DNA of 64,000 nucleotides from Streptomyces fuscichromogenes. Lineage in GTDB: Bacteria > Actinomycetota > Actinomycetes > Streptomycetales > Streptomycetaceae. Shown here piece by piece: positions 1 through 7,963 of the stretch. Each line of letters starts with the position of its first letter. The first letter of the stretch is position 1. The stretch lies in NCBI RefSeq assembly GCF_014645815.1, contig NZ_BMML01000007.1, positions 62,001 through 126,000 on the forward strand, given 5' to 3'. The notes beneath the pieces are model-generated. The model had not been told where the DNA came from. It saw only the letters and a list, made by a program, of their open reading frames with translations, and did not search any database. Made by a program: the position numbers and the translations under genes.

Positions 1-235
1 CCCGCTCGCCACCGTCACCGCCCTCGACATCGCGATCATCCTCGGCGGCGCGGTCATCACCGAGACGATCTTCCAGTGGCACGGCATGGGCGAGATGCTC
101 GTGCAGGCCGCCACCACCCTCGACGTCTACCGGACCATGGCCTGGCTGCTGCTCTCCGCCGTCGTCGTCATCGTCTTCAACCTCTTCGCCGACCTGCTCT
201 ACGCCGTACTCGACCCGAGGATCCGCTATGACTGA
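1..235 (+). CDS. dppB: Dipeptide/oligopeptide ABC transporter permease, DppB-type (5' truncated)
   Basis: Only the last 77 codons are in the window (the reading frame starts at base 2). They encode the end of an inner-membrane permease of the DppB/OppB family. A stretch rich in Ile, Gly and Ala is followed by GGAVITETIF and the typical FxWxGMGxxL region, then one last hydrophobic helix and the family-typical tail LYAVLDPRIRY. The TGA stop overlaps the ATG of the next permease by 8 bp, so the two are translationally coupled in one operon with the permease and the two ATPases that follow. It would form half of the membrane channel of a peptide importer; the substrate-binding protein must lie upstream, outside the window. 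Confidence 0.9.
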   Translation, partial: PLATVTALDIAIILGGAVITETIFQWHGMGEMLVQAATTLDVYRTMAWLLLSAVVVIVFNLFADLLYAVLDPRIRYD

Positions 236-1148
236 CATCGGGGCACTCGGGCCCACCGGCACGCAGACACCGCGCGCCGACGGCGAGTTCACCGTCGTGC
301 AGCGCAGCCAGACCCAGCTCGTCCTGCGCCGTTTCCTGCGCCACCGGGCCGCGATGATCAGCCTGGTCGTCTTCGTGCTGATCGTGCTGTGGGCCTTCGC
401 CGGCCCGCACTTCTGGCACTACTCGTACGCCAAGTACACGCCGGACAACTCCCAACCCCCCTCCTGGAAACACCCGTTCGGCACCGACTCCTCGGGGTAC
501 GACGCCTACGCGCAGGTGATGCGCGGCACCCAGACCTCGCTGAAGATCGCCATCCTGATCGCGCTCGGCTCGACCCTGGTGGGCGCTGTGTGGGGGGCCG
601 TCGCCGGCTTCTACCGGGGGTTCGTCGACGCGCTGATGATGCGCATCGCCGATCTCGTGCTGACCCTCCCACTGTTCGCGATCGCGCTGGTCATCTCCTC
701 GCGCAGCGGCGGCTCCTGGTACTGGATCGCCGTGGTGATCGCGGGACTCACCTGGGCCTACGTGTCCCGGGTGGTGCGCTCGTCCGTACTCTCCCTGCGC
801 GAGAAGGAGTTCGTGGAGGCCGCCCGGGCGCTCGGCGCCTCCGACTCCCGGATCATCTTCCGGCACCTGCTGCCCAACGCGCTCGGCCCGATCATCGTGA
901 ACGCCACGGTCCTGGTCGCCACCGGCATCCTCACCGAGACCGCCCTGTCCTTCCTCGGGTTCGGCGTCCAGCCGCCCGACACCTCCCTCGGGCTGCTGGT
1001 CGCGCAGGCACAGACCGCGGTCGACACCCGCCCCTGGCTCTTCTACATCCCCGGCGCCTTCATCATCGCCATCGCCCTCACCATCAACTTCATCGGCGAC
1101 GGGCTGCGCGACGCCTTCGACCCCCGGCAGCAAAGGGTGCGACAGTGA
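228..1148 (+). CDS. dppC: Dipeptide/oligopeptide ABC transporter permease, DppC-type
   Basis: A 306-residue inner-membrane permease, second half of the peptide-import channel. It has an N-terminal cytoplasmic segment and a first membrane helix at about residues 40-60. A periplasmic-type loop carries HPFGTDSSGYDAYAQV, the HPxGTDxxGrD signature of DppC/OppC proteins. Several more helices follow, with the EAA loop (EFVEAARALGASDSRIIFRHLLPN, about residues 190-213) that contacts the ATPases. Length is normal for the family. The start ATG lies inside the end of the preceding permease gene, and its TGA overlaps the GTG of the ATPase gene by 4 bp. Confidence 0.95.
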   Translation: MTDIGALGPTGTQTPRADGEFTVVQRSQTQLVLRRFLRHRAAMISLVVFVLIVLWAFAGPHFWHYSYAKYTPDNSQPPSWKHPFGTDSSGYDAYAQVMRGTQTSLKIAILIALGSTLVGAVWGAVAGFYRGFVDALMMRIADLVLTLPLFAIALVISSRSGGSWYWIAVVIAGLTWAYVSRVVRSSVLSLREKEFVEAARALGASDSRIIFRHLLPNALGPIIVNATVLVATGILTETALSFLGFGVQPPDTSLGLLVAQAQTAVDTRPWLFYIPGAFIIAIALTINFIGDGLRDAFDPRQQRVRQ

Positions 1149-2347
1149 CGGCCAACGACACAGACGACGACCACATCGCGAGCAACGGCGGCGCCGCCGA
1201 CGCGACTGTCGCTCCGGGGCCGGGGCCGGGGCCGGGGCTGGTGCCGGGTGCTGGTGCGGGTGCGGTCGTCGGCAAGGGGGAGGAGTCCGGCGCCGTTCTC
1301 GAGGTCGAGGACCTGAGCGTGGAGTTCCCCACCGAGGACGGGACCGTACGGGCCGTGCGCGGTGTCGGCTACCGGCTGGAGCGGGGCGAGGCGCTGGGCA
1401 TCGTCGGCGAGTCCGGCTCCGGCAAGTCCGTCACCGCACTGGCCGTGATGGGGCTGCTGCCCGGCTCCGCCCGGGTGCGCGGTTCGGTGCGCTTCGAGGG
1501 CACGGAACTGCTCGGGATGTCCGACGGCCGCCTCTCGGACGTACGGGGCAGCGGCATCGCCATGGTCTTCCAGGACCCGATGACCTCCCTCAACCCCGTC
1601 TACACGGTCGGCTACCAGATCGCCGAGACCCTGCTCAGGCACAACCCGAGGCTCGGTAAACGCCCGGCCCGGGCACGTGCCGTGGAACTCCTCGGCACGG
1701 TCGGCATCCCGAGCCCCGAACGGCGTGTCGACAGCTACCCGCACGAACTCTCCGGCGGCATGCGCCAGCGGGTCGTCATCGCCATCGCGATCGCCAACGA
1801 CCCGGACGTGATCATCGCCGACGAGCCCACCACCGCCCTCGACGTCACCGTCCAGGCACAGATCCTGGAGGCACTGGAGACCGCCCGTGCCGAGACCGGC
1901 GCCGCCCTGGTCCTGATCACCCACGACCTCGGGGTGGTCGCCGGCCACACCGACCGGGTCGCCGTCATGTACGCCGGGCGGATCGTGGAGACCGGTTCGG
2001 TCGAGGACATCTTCTACACCCCGCGTATGCCCTACACCCTCGGCCTGCTCGGCTCCCTGCCCCGCCTCGACCGCGAGGAGGACCGGCTGACCCCCATCAC
2101 CGGCTCCCCGCCCTCGCTGCTCAACCTGCCCCCGGGCTGCCCCTTCGCCCCGCGCTGCCCGATGCGCCGGGAGCCCTGCGACAGCACGGAACCCGCCCTG
2201 CGGCCCGTCGGATCCGACGCCCACCGCAGCGCCTGCCACTTCGCCGGCGAACTCGTGGACACGGCGGCCGGCGAGGTCTTCGACGCCGTGGGCGCCGACA
2301 CCGAGGCCCTGGCCCGGTTCGCGGACCTGGAGGACGATGCCCGATGA
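1145..2347 (+). CDS. dppD: Peptide ABC transporter ATP-binding protein, DppD-type
   Basis: A 400-residue cytoplasmic ATPase that powers the peptide importer. Visible motifs are Walker A GESGSGKS (about 88-95), Q-loop FQDPMTSLNP, signature LSGGMRQRV (from 202), Walker B IIADEPTTALD (D226/E227), the H-loop ITHDLGVV, and the Cys-rich C-terminal oligopeptide domain (GCPFAPRCPMR), which in this family can hold an Fe-S cluster. The start is the GTG overlapping the previous stop; a longer frame upstream is only a shadow of dppC. Residues 22-45 form an unusual Gly/Pro/Ala-rich extension with repeated Gly-Pro, absent from most DppD proteins and encoded by a short GGGGCC-type DNA repeat. Confidence 0.93.
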   Translation: MTANDTDDDHIASNGGAADATVAPGPGPGPGLVPGAGAGAVVGKGEESGAVLEVEDLSVEFPTEDGTVRAVRGVGYRLERGEALGIVGESGSGKSVTALAVMGLLPGSARVRGSVRFEGTELLGMSDGRLSDVRGSGIAMVFQDPMTSLNPVYTVGYQIAETLLRHNPRLGKRPARARAVELLGTVGIPSPERRVDSYPHELSGGMRQRVVIAIAIANDPDVIIADEPTTALDVTVQAQILEALETARAETGAALVLITHDLGVVAGHTDRVAVMYAGRIVETGSVEDIFYTPRMPYTLGLLGSLPRLDREEDRLTPITGSPPSLLNLPPGCPFAPRCPMRREPCDSTEPALRPVGSDAHRSACHFAGELVDTAAGEVFDAVGADTEALARFADLEDDAR

Positions 2348-3396
2348 CCGACTCGCTGCCCCCGCTGCCGGGCCACGGCGGCACCGGCGACCCCGTGCTC
2401 CAGGTCCGCGACCTCGTCAAACACTTCCCGGTGATGTCGCGGGGCGTGGTCCGCCGCCGGGTCGGAGACGTGCACGCCGTCTGCGGGGTCTCCTTCGACC
2501 TGTACGAGAACGAGACGCTCGGCCTGGTCGGCGAGTCGGGCTCCGGCAAGACGACCGTCTCCCGGACCCTGCTCAACCTGGAGACGGCCACCTCGGGCTC
2601 CGTCCACTACCGTGGCCGGCTCCTCACCGACCTGAGCAGACGTCAGATGCGGCCGCTGCGTCGAGAGTTGCAGATCGTCTTCCAGGACCCGTACGCCTCC
2701 CTGGATCCCCGGATCTCCGTCCACGAGATCGTCGCCGAACCGCTGCGCATCCACGGCCGCTACGGCCCCGGCGCCGCCGACGAGGTACGCGAACTGCTGC
2801 GCCTGGTCGGCCTCAACCCCGAGCACGGCAACCGCTTCGCGCACGAGTTCTCCGGCGGGCAGCGCCAACGCATCGGCATCGCACGGGCGTTGGCGCTCCG
2901 GCCCAAGGTGATCGTGCTGGACGAGCCGGTCTCCGCGCTGGACGTGTCGATCCAGGCGGGCGTCCTCAACCTGCTGATGGACCTCCAGAGCGAACTGGGC
3001 CTGTCCTTCCTGTTCGTGGCGCACGACCTCTCCGTGATGCGCCATGTCGCCGGCCGGGTCGCGGTGATGTACCTGGGCCGCCTGGTGGAGATCGCCCCCG
3101 CCCGGCAGCTCTTCGCCCGCCCCGCCCACCCCTACACCCAGGCGCTGGTCTCCGCGATCCCGCTGCCCGACCCGCGCAAGGAACGCGCCCGGAAGCGGAT
3201 CACCGTCCAGGGCGACGTCCCGAGCCCGGTCCGCCCGCCCAGCGGCTGCCGCTTCCGTACCCGCTGCCCCAAGTTCGCCGACCAGCTCACCGACAGCGAG
3301 CGCACGGCCTGTGTCGAACAGGTCCCGGACCTGGTCGACCGGGGCGGCGGCAACCCGGTCGCCTGCCACTACGCGGAGAGCGTGCAACTGCTGTAG
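2344..3396 (+). CDS. dppF: Peptide ABC transporter ATP-binding protein, DppF-type
   Basis: A 350-residue second ATPase of the importer, pairing with DppD. Walker A GESGSGKT lies at 63-70, followed by the Q-loop VFQDPYASLDPR, signature FSGGQRQRIGIARAL, Walker B VIVLDEPVSALD, and the H-loop FVAHDLSVM. The C-terminal oligopeptide-binding ATPase domain carries GCRFRTRCPKF. The ATG overlaps the dppD stop by 4 bp, completing a B-C-D-F operon. Its last 28 bp overlap the convergent kinase-like gene. Confidence 0.95.
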   Translation: MTDSLPPLPGHGGTGDPVLQVRDLVKHFPVMSRGVVRRRVGDVHAVCGVSFDLYENETLGLVGESGSGKTTVSRTLLNLETATSGSVHYRGRLLTDLSRRQMRPLRRELQIVFQDPYASLDPRISVHEIVAEPLRIHGRYGPGAADEVRELLRLVGLNPEHGNRFAHEFSGGQRQRIGIARALALRPKVIVLDEPVSALDVSIQAGVLNLLMDLQSELGLSFLFVAHDLSVMRHVAGRVAVMYLGRLVEIAPARQLFARPAHPYTQALVSAIPLPDPRKERARKRITVQGDVPSPVRPPSGCRFRTRCPKFADQLTDSERTACVEQVPDLVDRGGGNPVACHYAESVQLL

Positions 3397-4433
3397 CCGT
3401 CCGGGTACGGAAACGGCGTCAGCCGGCTCTCCTGGCCCAGCCGCCGGAAGAAATCCTCCATGCCCACGGCGAGCGGGGCGTGCCGGACCACCAACTCGGC
3501 GGCGCCCCGGGGGATCCCCTCGGGCCGCCGTCCGTCGGCGCAGGCGCGCACGAACTCCGCCCGCTCCTCACCCCGGTACCCGTACAGGGCGGTGACGAGC
3601 CAGATCACCAGGTGGTAGAAGGTGTACGTGCGGTCGTAGTGCCGATGCCGGTCGAAGAAGTCCCGTTCGTCGGGCGTGAGCCGGAAACGGGAGCTGAGCG
3701 AGAGCCCGAAGTCGGTGAGGTACAGCTCCTGGCCGTCGGTGAGGATGTTGCGGAAGTGGGCATCCAGATGCAGGAGCTGCCGTGAGTGGAGGAAGGACGT
3801 CAATTCCTCCAGTCGCCGCGCCACTTGGCCGCAGGCGGCATCCGCCCGGTCCGTGCGCAGTTCGGCGTCCAGCCAGTCGTGCAGGGTGGACGGGAAGTGC
3901 TCCAGGAACAGGGTCATGCTCGCGGAGGCGTCCCGAAGACCCTCGATGCGTTCACGCAGGCCCGCCGAGCCGCCCCAGTAGGCGACCACCTTCTCGACGT
4001 CCGCGAGTTCGTCGGGCAACGGGTGGGCCGTGTCCGGCAGTACCCGCCAGTGGTGGAGCAGTGGGAAGCCGGGGAAGTGCCCGGTCAGCACCCAGTTCGT
4101 CGTCGCCGTGTGCGCGGCCAGCTCCCGCCAGGCGGTGAAGCCCGGGCCGCAGACGGCACCCATGCCGTAGTGGCAGTACGGCGGCAGGCCGAAGAGGTTC
4201 GCGGTCGAGCGGACGTGCAGCGGGCCCCGCTCCCGGTCGGTCAAGGGGATCCGCTTCACGAACACCGCGCTGCCGTCCACCGTGATCCGCACGGCTCTGC
4301 CACCGACCCCCGTGCCCAGCGGCTCGCCCGCCGCGACCAGCTCGGCCAGCTCGACGTCGCTCAGCAGGGCCAGGGAGGTCGCGATGTCGGCATGGGCGGC
4401 GATACGGCGCGCGGAGTCGGTCATACCCCCCAT
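3369..4433 (-). CDS. Protein-kinase-like fold protein, probably a phosphotransferase
   Basis: A 354-residue soluble protein with eukaryotic-type kinase landmarks. There is a Gly-rich loop GTGVGG (40-45), a lysine in the VAIK position (VFVKR, K60), a catalytic loop HLDAHFRN (H222, D224, N229) and a DFG motif (D241). The HxDxxxxN spacing and the DFG support catalysis, but the loop reads HLD rather than HRD and no substrate can be assigned. It could be a Ser/Thr kinase or a small-molecule (aminoglycoside- or choline-type) kinase. The start may instead be the ATG at 4424. It stands alone and ends 28 bp inside dppF on the opposite strand. Confidence 0.7.
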   Translation of the reverse strand: MGGMTDSARRIAAHADIATSLALLSDVELAELVAAGEPLGTGVGGRAVRITVDGSAVFVKRIPLTDRERGPLHVRSTANLFGLPPYCHYGMGAVCGPGFTAWRELAAHTATTNWVLTGHFPGFPLLHHWRVLPDTAHPLPDELADVEKVVAYWGGSAGLRERIEGLRDASASMTLFLEHFPSTLHDWLDAELRTDRADAACGQVARRLEELTSFLHSRQLLHLDAHFRNILTDGQELYLTDFGLSLSSRFRLTPDERDFFDRHRHYDRTYTFYHLVIWLVTALYGYRGEERAEFVRACADGRRPEGIPRGAAELVVRHAPLAVGMEDFFRRLGQESRLTPFPYPDGYSSCTLSA

Positions 4434-4616
4434 GGTCAGGGCGGCGGTCCGTGCGTGTCCGCGGATTCCCGCGGGACCGGTGCCGCGTCGGCGGTCACCG
4501 GATCACCGTGACACGTCCATGCCGCGACGCCCCGGGCGCCGAAGCATGTCCGCCTTCTCCTGCCGGCCGCGGCGTGGCGGGGCGCGGCCGGGCCGGCGGT
4601 GTCTCGGGGCGCGGCG

Positions 4617-5600
4617 TCAGCCGACGTCGATCACGATCTTGCCTCGGGCGGTGCCGCTCTCCACCGCCGCGTGGGCGTCGGCGACGTCCGCGAGGGTGAA
4701 GCGCCTGGGGTCGAGCAGCGGGATGAGCGCCCCTGCGTCGGCGAGGGCCGCGGCCTCGCGCATGATGTCCCCGTGGTGCTCCCGCCCGCGTCCGGTCAGC
4801 AGCGGGAGCAGGGTGAACACCCCGGAGTAGGTCGCCCCGCGGAAGCTGAGGGGCGCGATGCTGTGGGTTCCCCAGCCCAGGGCGCTCACGACATGCCCCG
4901 TGTAGGTGCGTACCGCGGTGAAGGAGGCGTCGAGCACGGGACCGCCGACGGTGTCGAAGACGATGTCGAAGCCCTCGCCGCCGGTGTGCTCGGCGACGTA
5001 ATCGTCAACGGTCGTGGTGGTGTAGTCGACGGGAGTGGCTCCCAGGCGCTGGACTACCTCCAGCCGCGAGGTGGACGCGGTGGCGAAGACCTCGGCACCG
5101 CGGGCACGGGCGATCTGCACGGCCACATGGCCGATGCCGCCGGCTCCGCCGTGGACGAGGACCTTCTGCCCCGCGTGGACCTGGGCTCGGTCGACCAGCC
5201 CTTCCCAGGCGGTGATGAAGACCAGCGGCAGGGCCGCGGCCTCACGCATGCCGAGCGAGGACGGCTTGCGGGCGAGCAGCCGGGCGTCGACGGCCGCGTA
5301 CTCGGCGAGCGAGCCCGGCACGTCACCGACGCCGCCCGTCATCCCGAAGACCTCGTCGCCCGGCGCGAGACCGGTGACGCCCGCGCCGACCTCCTCGACC
5401 ACGCCGGCCAGGTCCAGGCCGAGGACCGCGGGCAGCGTGCGCTTGGCGTGCGCCGCCTTGCCGGCCCGGATCTTGGTGTCCAGCGGGTTGACGCCGCTGG
5501 CCCCGACCTTGACCAGCACCTGGCCCGGACCCGCCTCGGGCTTCTCGATGTCGGCGAGCACCAACGGAGTGCCGAACTCTTCCAGGACCACTGCGCGCAT
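4617..5600 (-). CDS. Zinc-independent quinone oxidoreductase / MDR superfamily dehydrogenase
   Basis: A 327-residue NADPH-dependent oxidoreductase of the medium-chain dehydrogenase/reductase superfamily, QOR subgroup. The N-terminal GroES-like domain begins MRAVVLEEFG and contains GLDLAGVVEEVGAGVTGLAPGDEV. The nucleotide-binding Rossmann domain carries VLVHGGAGGIGHVAVQIA. The Cys/His ligands of zinc alcohol dehydrogenases are absent, so a quinone or enone reductase role is likely. It lies 78 bp downstream of a TetR gene on the same strand and is probably co-transcribed with and controlled by it through the palindrome at 6263-6294. Confidence 0.88.
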   Translation of the reverse strand: MRAVVLEEFGTPLVLADIEKPEAGPGQVLVKVGASGVNPLDTKIRAGKAAHAKRTLPAVLGLDLAGVVEEVGAGVTGLAPGDEVFGMTGGVGDVPGSLAEYAAVDARLLARKPSSLGMREAAALPLVFITAWEGLVDRAQVHAGQKVLVHGGAGGIGHVAVQIARARGAEVFATASTSRLEVVQRLGATPVDYTTTTVDDYVAEHTGGEGFDIVFDTVGGPVLDASFTAVRTYTGHVVSALGWGTHSIAPLSFRGATYSGVFTLLPLLTGRGREHHGDIMREAAALADAGALIPLLDPRRFTLADVADAHAAVESGTARGKIVIDVG

Positions 5601-5678
5601 GACTGCGCCTCTTTCTCGCCGTGTCGTGTCGGGCGGGTGTGGTGACCGCCGGGCAGGCCGGGGCCGGGGGTGTCGCGG

Positions 5679-6251
5679 TCAGATGTGGCCGGCTATCAGC
5701 AGGCGGGCAGCGGATTTCGCCTCGCTCACGACGGTGCGGTCCTGAAGGAGACGCCCGGAGGCGAGAGCGCCGTCGATGAGCAGTCCGATCCGGCGGGCCA
5801 GCGCGTCGGGGGCACCGGCTCCGGCCTGTCGGCTCAGCTCGGTCAGCCATGCCTGCCGGCGCCGGGTGTGCTGCACGGTGACGGCGCGGGCCTCCGAGTC
5901 CAGCTCGGCTTCGACCGCCGCGCTGACGAACGGACATCCGAAGAAGCCATGCCGGTCGAAGGCCTCCGTCAGCGCGTCGAACAGTCCGACGAGTTGCTCG
6001 CCAGGGCCGCCGCCCGTGCGCTCCGCCGCTGCCTGCAGCTGTGCCATCCAGGAGTCGTCGGTCCTGCGCAGATACGCCGCGACGAGCTCCTCCTTGGTGC
6101 GGAAGTGCGCGTACAGCGTCGACTTCGCGACACCGGACGCCGCGATGACCTGATCGACGCCCACTCCGCGGAGCCCGTTCTCGTAGAACAGCTCGGCGGC
6201 CGCGGCGAGGATCCGCTCCTCGGATTTCGTCTTCCTGAACTGCGTCGCCAT
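5679..6251 (-). CDS. TetR/AcrR family repressor
   Basis: A 190-residue DNA-binding repressor. The N-terminal helix-turn-helix spans about residues 10-55 (VDQVIAASGVAKSTLYAHFRTKEELV), followed by an all-helical ligand domain with GFFGCPFVSAAVE, typical of TetR proteins that control detoxifying oxidoreductases. The ATG at 6251 is preferred because AAGGAGG lies 7 nt upstream; an in-frame GTG at 6257 sits too close to that ribosome-binding site. A near-perfect 32-bp palindrome immediately upstream indicates autoregulation, and the quinone oxidoreductase gene downstream is the likely co-regulated target. Confidence 0.9.
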   Translation of the reverse strand: MATQFRKTKSEERILAAAAELFYENGLRGVGVDQVIAASGVAKSTLYAHFRTKEELVAAYLRRTDDSWMAQLQAAAERTGGGPGEQLVGLFDALTEAFDRHGFFGCPFVSAAVEAELDSEARAVTVQHTRRRQAWLTELSRQAGAGAPDALARRIGLLIDGALASGRLLQDRTVVSEAKSAARLLIAGHI

Positions 6252-6262
6252 GAGCACGCCTC

Positions 6263-6294
6263 CTTAATCAAACAGACTAGTTCGTTTGATTAAG
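6263..6294. promoter_or_regulatory. TetR operator palindrome
   Basis: Perfect 11-bp arms CTTAATCAAAC and GTTTGATTAAG flank a 10-bp centre containing ACTAGT. The whole site is symmetric about 6278.5 apart from two base pairs. It is strikingly A+T-rich for this genome and sits just before the TetR gene at 5679-6251, as expected for an autoregulatory operator. Confidence 0.85.
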
Positions 6295-6350
6295 GGCGGC
6301 AAGGGGGACGGGTCGTACCTCCTGGAAGAGCGACGTTCATCCGCGGGAAC

Positions 6351-6397
6351 CCACGGGCGGGCTCCGGCCTCTCACCGAAGCCGGAGCCCGCCCGTGG
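6351..6397 (-). terminator. Strong stem-loop terminator after the M20 dipeptidase gene
   Basis: A perfect 18-bp inverted repeat (arms 6351-6368 and 6380-6397, beginning CCACGGGCGG) with an 11-nt loop lies 20 bp beyond the stop of the dipeptidase gene. No T-run follows, as is usual for actinobacterial terminators. It may also insulate the TetR promoter region. Confidence 0.8.
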
Positions 6398-6416
6398 CGC
6401 TTCCCGAAGAACAGGC

Positions 6417-7772
6417 TCAGCCCGCCGCGTAGTTCCGCAGGAACAGCGCCTCCGCCACCGACAGGCGCTCCAGCTCCTGCGGGGACACGCTCTCGTTGAC
6501 GGCGTGGATCTGCGCCTCCGGCTCGCTCAGGCCGATCAGCAGGATCTCGGCCTGCGGATAGAGGCCGGCGAGGGTGTTGCACAGCGGGATGGAGCCGCCC
6601 TGACCGGCGTACTGCATCGTCTCGTCCGGGTAGGCGACCGCCATCGCGTCGGCCATCGCCCGGTACGCCGGGCTGGCGCTGTCCGCGCGGAACGGCTGGC
6701 CCTGCCCGACCACCTCGGTGCGCACCCGGGCTCCCCACGGCGTGTGCGCCTCCAGGTGGGCCTGGAGCAGCTTGCCCGCCTCGGTCGCGTCCACGCCCGG
6801 CGGCACCCGGAGGCTGACCAGCGCGCGGGCGCCGGCCTGCACCGACGGGGTGGCGCCGACCACCGGCGGGCAGTCGATGCCGAGCACCGTGACCGCCGGA
6901 CGGGCCCAGATGCGGTCCGCGACCGAGCCGCCGCCGATCAGCCCGACCCCGTCCAGCACCTTCGCGTCCGTACGGAACTGCTCCTGGTCGTAGGCCAGCC
7001 CCTCCCAGTGCGCCTCCTGCGCGAGCCCGTCGACCCTCGTGGAACCGTCCTCGGCGCGCAGCGAGTCCAGGACCCGGATCAGCGCGGCCAGCGCGTCCGG
7101 CGCGGCACCGCCGAACTGCCCCGAGTGCAGATTGCCCCGGAGCGTGTCGATCTGGACGCGGACCATGGTCATGCCCCGCAGCGTCGTGGTCACCGTCGGC
7201 AGCCCCACCCGGAAGTTGCCCGTGTCGCCGATGACGATCGCGTCCGCCGTCAGCAGCTCGGGGTGCTGCTCCGCGTACCGCTCCAGGCCGCCGGTGCCCA
7301 TCTCCTCCGAGCCCTCGGCGATCACCTTGACGTTGACCGGCACTCCGCCGTTCGCCTTCAGCGCACGCAGCGCCAGCAGGTGCATGAGCACGCCGCCCTT
7401 GCAGTCGGCCGCACCGCGCCCGTACCAGCGGCCGTCCCGCTCGGTCAGTTCGAACGGCGGGCTGGTCCAGGCGGCCTCGTCCAGCGGCGGCTGCACGTCG
7501 TAGTGCGCATACAGCAGGACCGTTTTGGCACCCGCCGGGCCGGGCAGGTAGCCGTACACCGACTGGGTGCCGTCCGGGGTGTCCAGTACGGCGACGTCCG
7601 TGAAGTCCTCGGCGCGCAGCGCGTCGGCCACCCAGTTCGCGGCGCCCTCGCTCTCGCTCTTCGGGAACTGGGCGAAGTCCGCCACCGACTTGAAGGCCAC
7701 CAGCTCGGCGAGCTCCGCCTTGGCCCTGGGCAACAGGGCGGCGACGGTCTCGGCGACCGGATTGGACGACAT
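6417..7772 (-). CDS. M20 family metallopeptidase (dipeptidase)
   Basis: A 451-residue cytoplasmic zinc peptidase of the M20/ArgE/CPG2 type, expected to cleave dipeptides or N-acyl amino acids. Visible motifs include LLYAHYDVQP (metal ligand H90, D92), the bridging-Asp region YGRGAADCKGG (D123), the catalytic glutamates in EGSEEMG, and the dimerisation-domain sequence GNLHSGQFGG. The ATG at 7772 is preceded by GAGGAG at a good distance; the open frame continues upstream without support. It is transcribed away from the flavoprotein gene at 7964 and ends at a strong hairpin. Confidence 0.92.
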   Translation of the reverse strand: MSSNPVAETVAALLPRAKAELAELVAFKSVADFAQFPKSESEGAANWVADALRAEDFTDVAVLDTPDGTQSVYGYLPGPAGAKTVLLYAHYDVQPPLDEAAWTSPPFELTERDGRWYGRGAADCKGGVLMHLLALRALKANGGVPVNVKVIAEGSEEMGTGGLERYAEQHPELLTADAIVIGDTGNFRVGLPTVTTTLRGMTMVRVQIDTLRGNLHSGQFGGAAPDALAALIRVLDSLRAEDGSTRVDGLAQEAHWEGLAYDQEQFRTDAKVLDGVGLIGGGSVADRIWARPAVTVLGIDCPPVVGATPSVQAGARALVSLRVPPGVDATEAGKLLQAHLEAHTPWGARVRTEVVGQGQPFRADSASPAYRAMADAMAVAYPDETMQYAGQGGSIPLCNTLAGLYPQAEILLIGLSEPEAQIHAVNESVSPQELERLSVAEALFLRNYAAG

Positions 7773-7963
7773 GGGCACGCTCCTCGTGGGTGCGACGTTG
7801 AACTGGTGAGTGGACCGATCCTCCCACAGTGGCCTGCGGCGATCTCCGCCGTAGGATGCGGGGGGACAGGGTGACGGATGTCGGTCCACGGACGGCCGGG
7901 GCCCGACCCACGGCTTGACGGTTTGATACGGCTTCTACGGCTTGATCGGAGCAGCGGACCATC

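Noticed and set aside
389..1144. Upstream part of the DppD frame
   Set aside because: It overlaps dppC in another frame and encodes only Arg/Pro-rich shadow sequence; the GTG at 1145 overlaps the dppC stop in the usual way.
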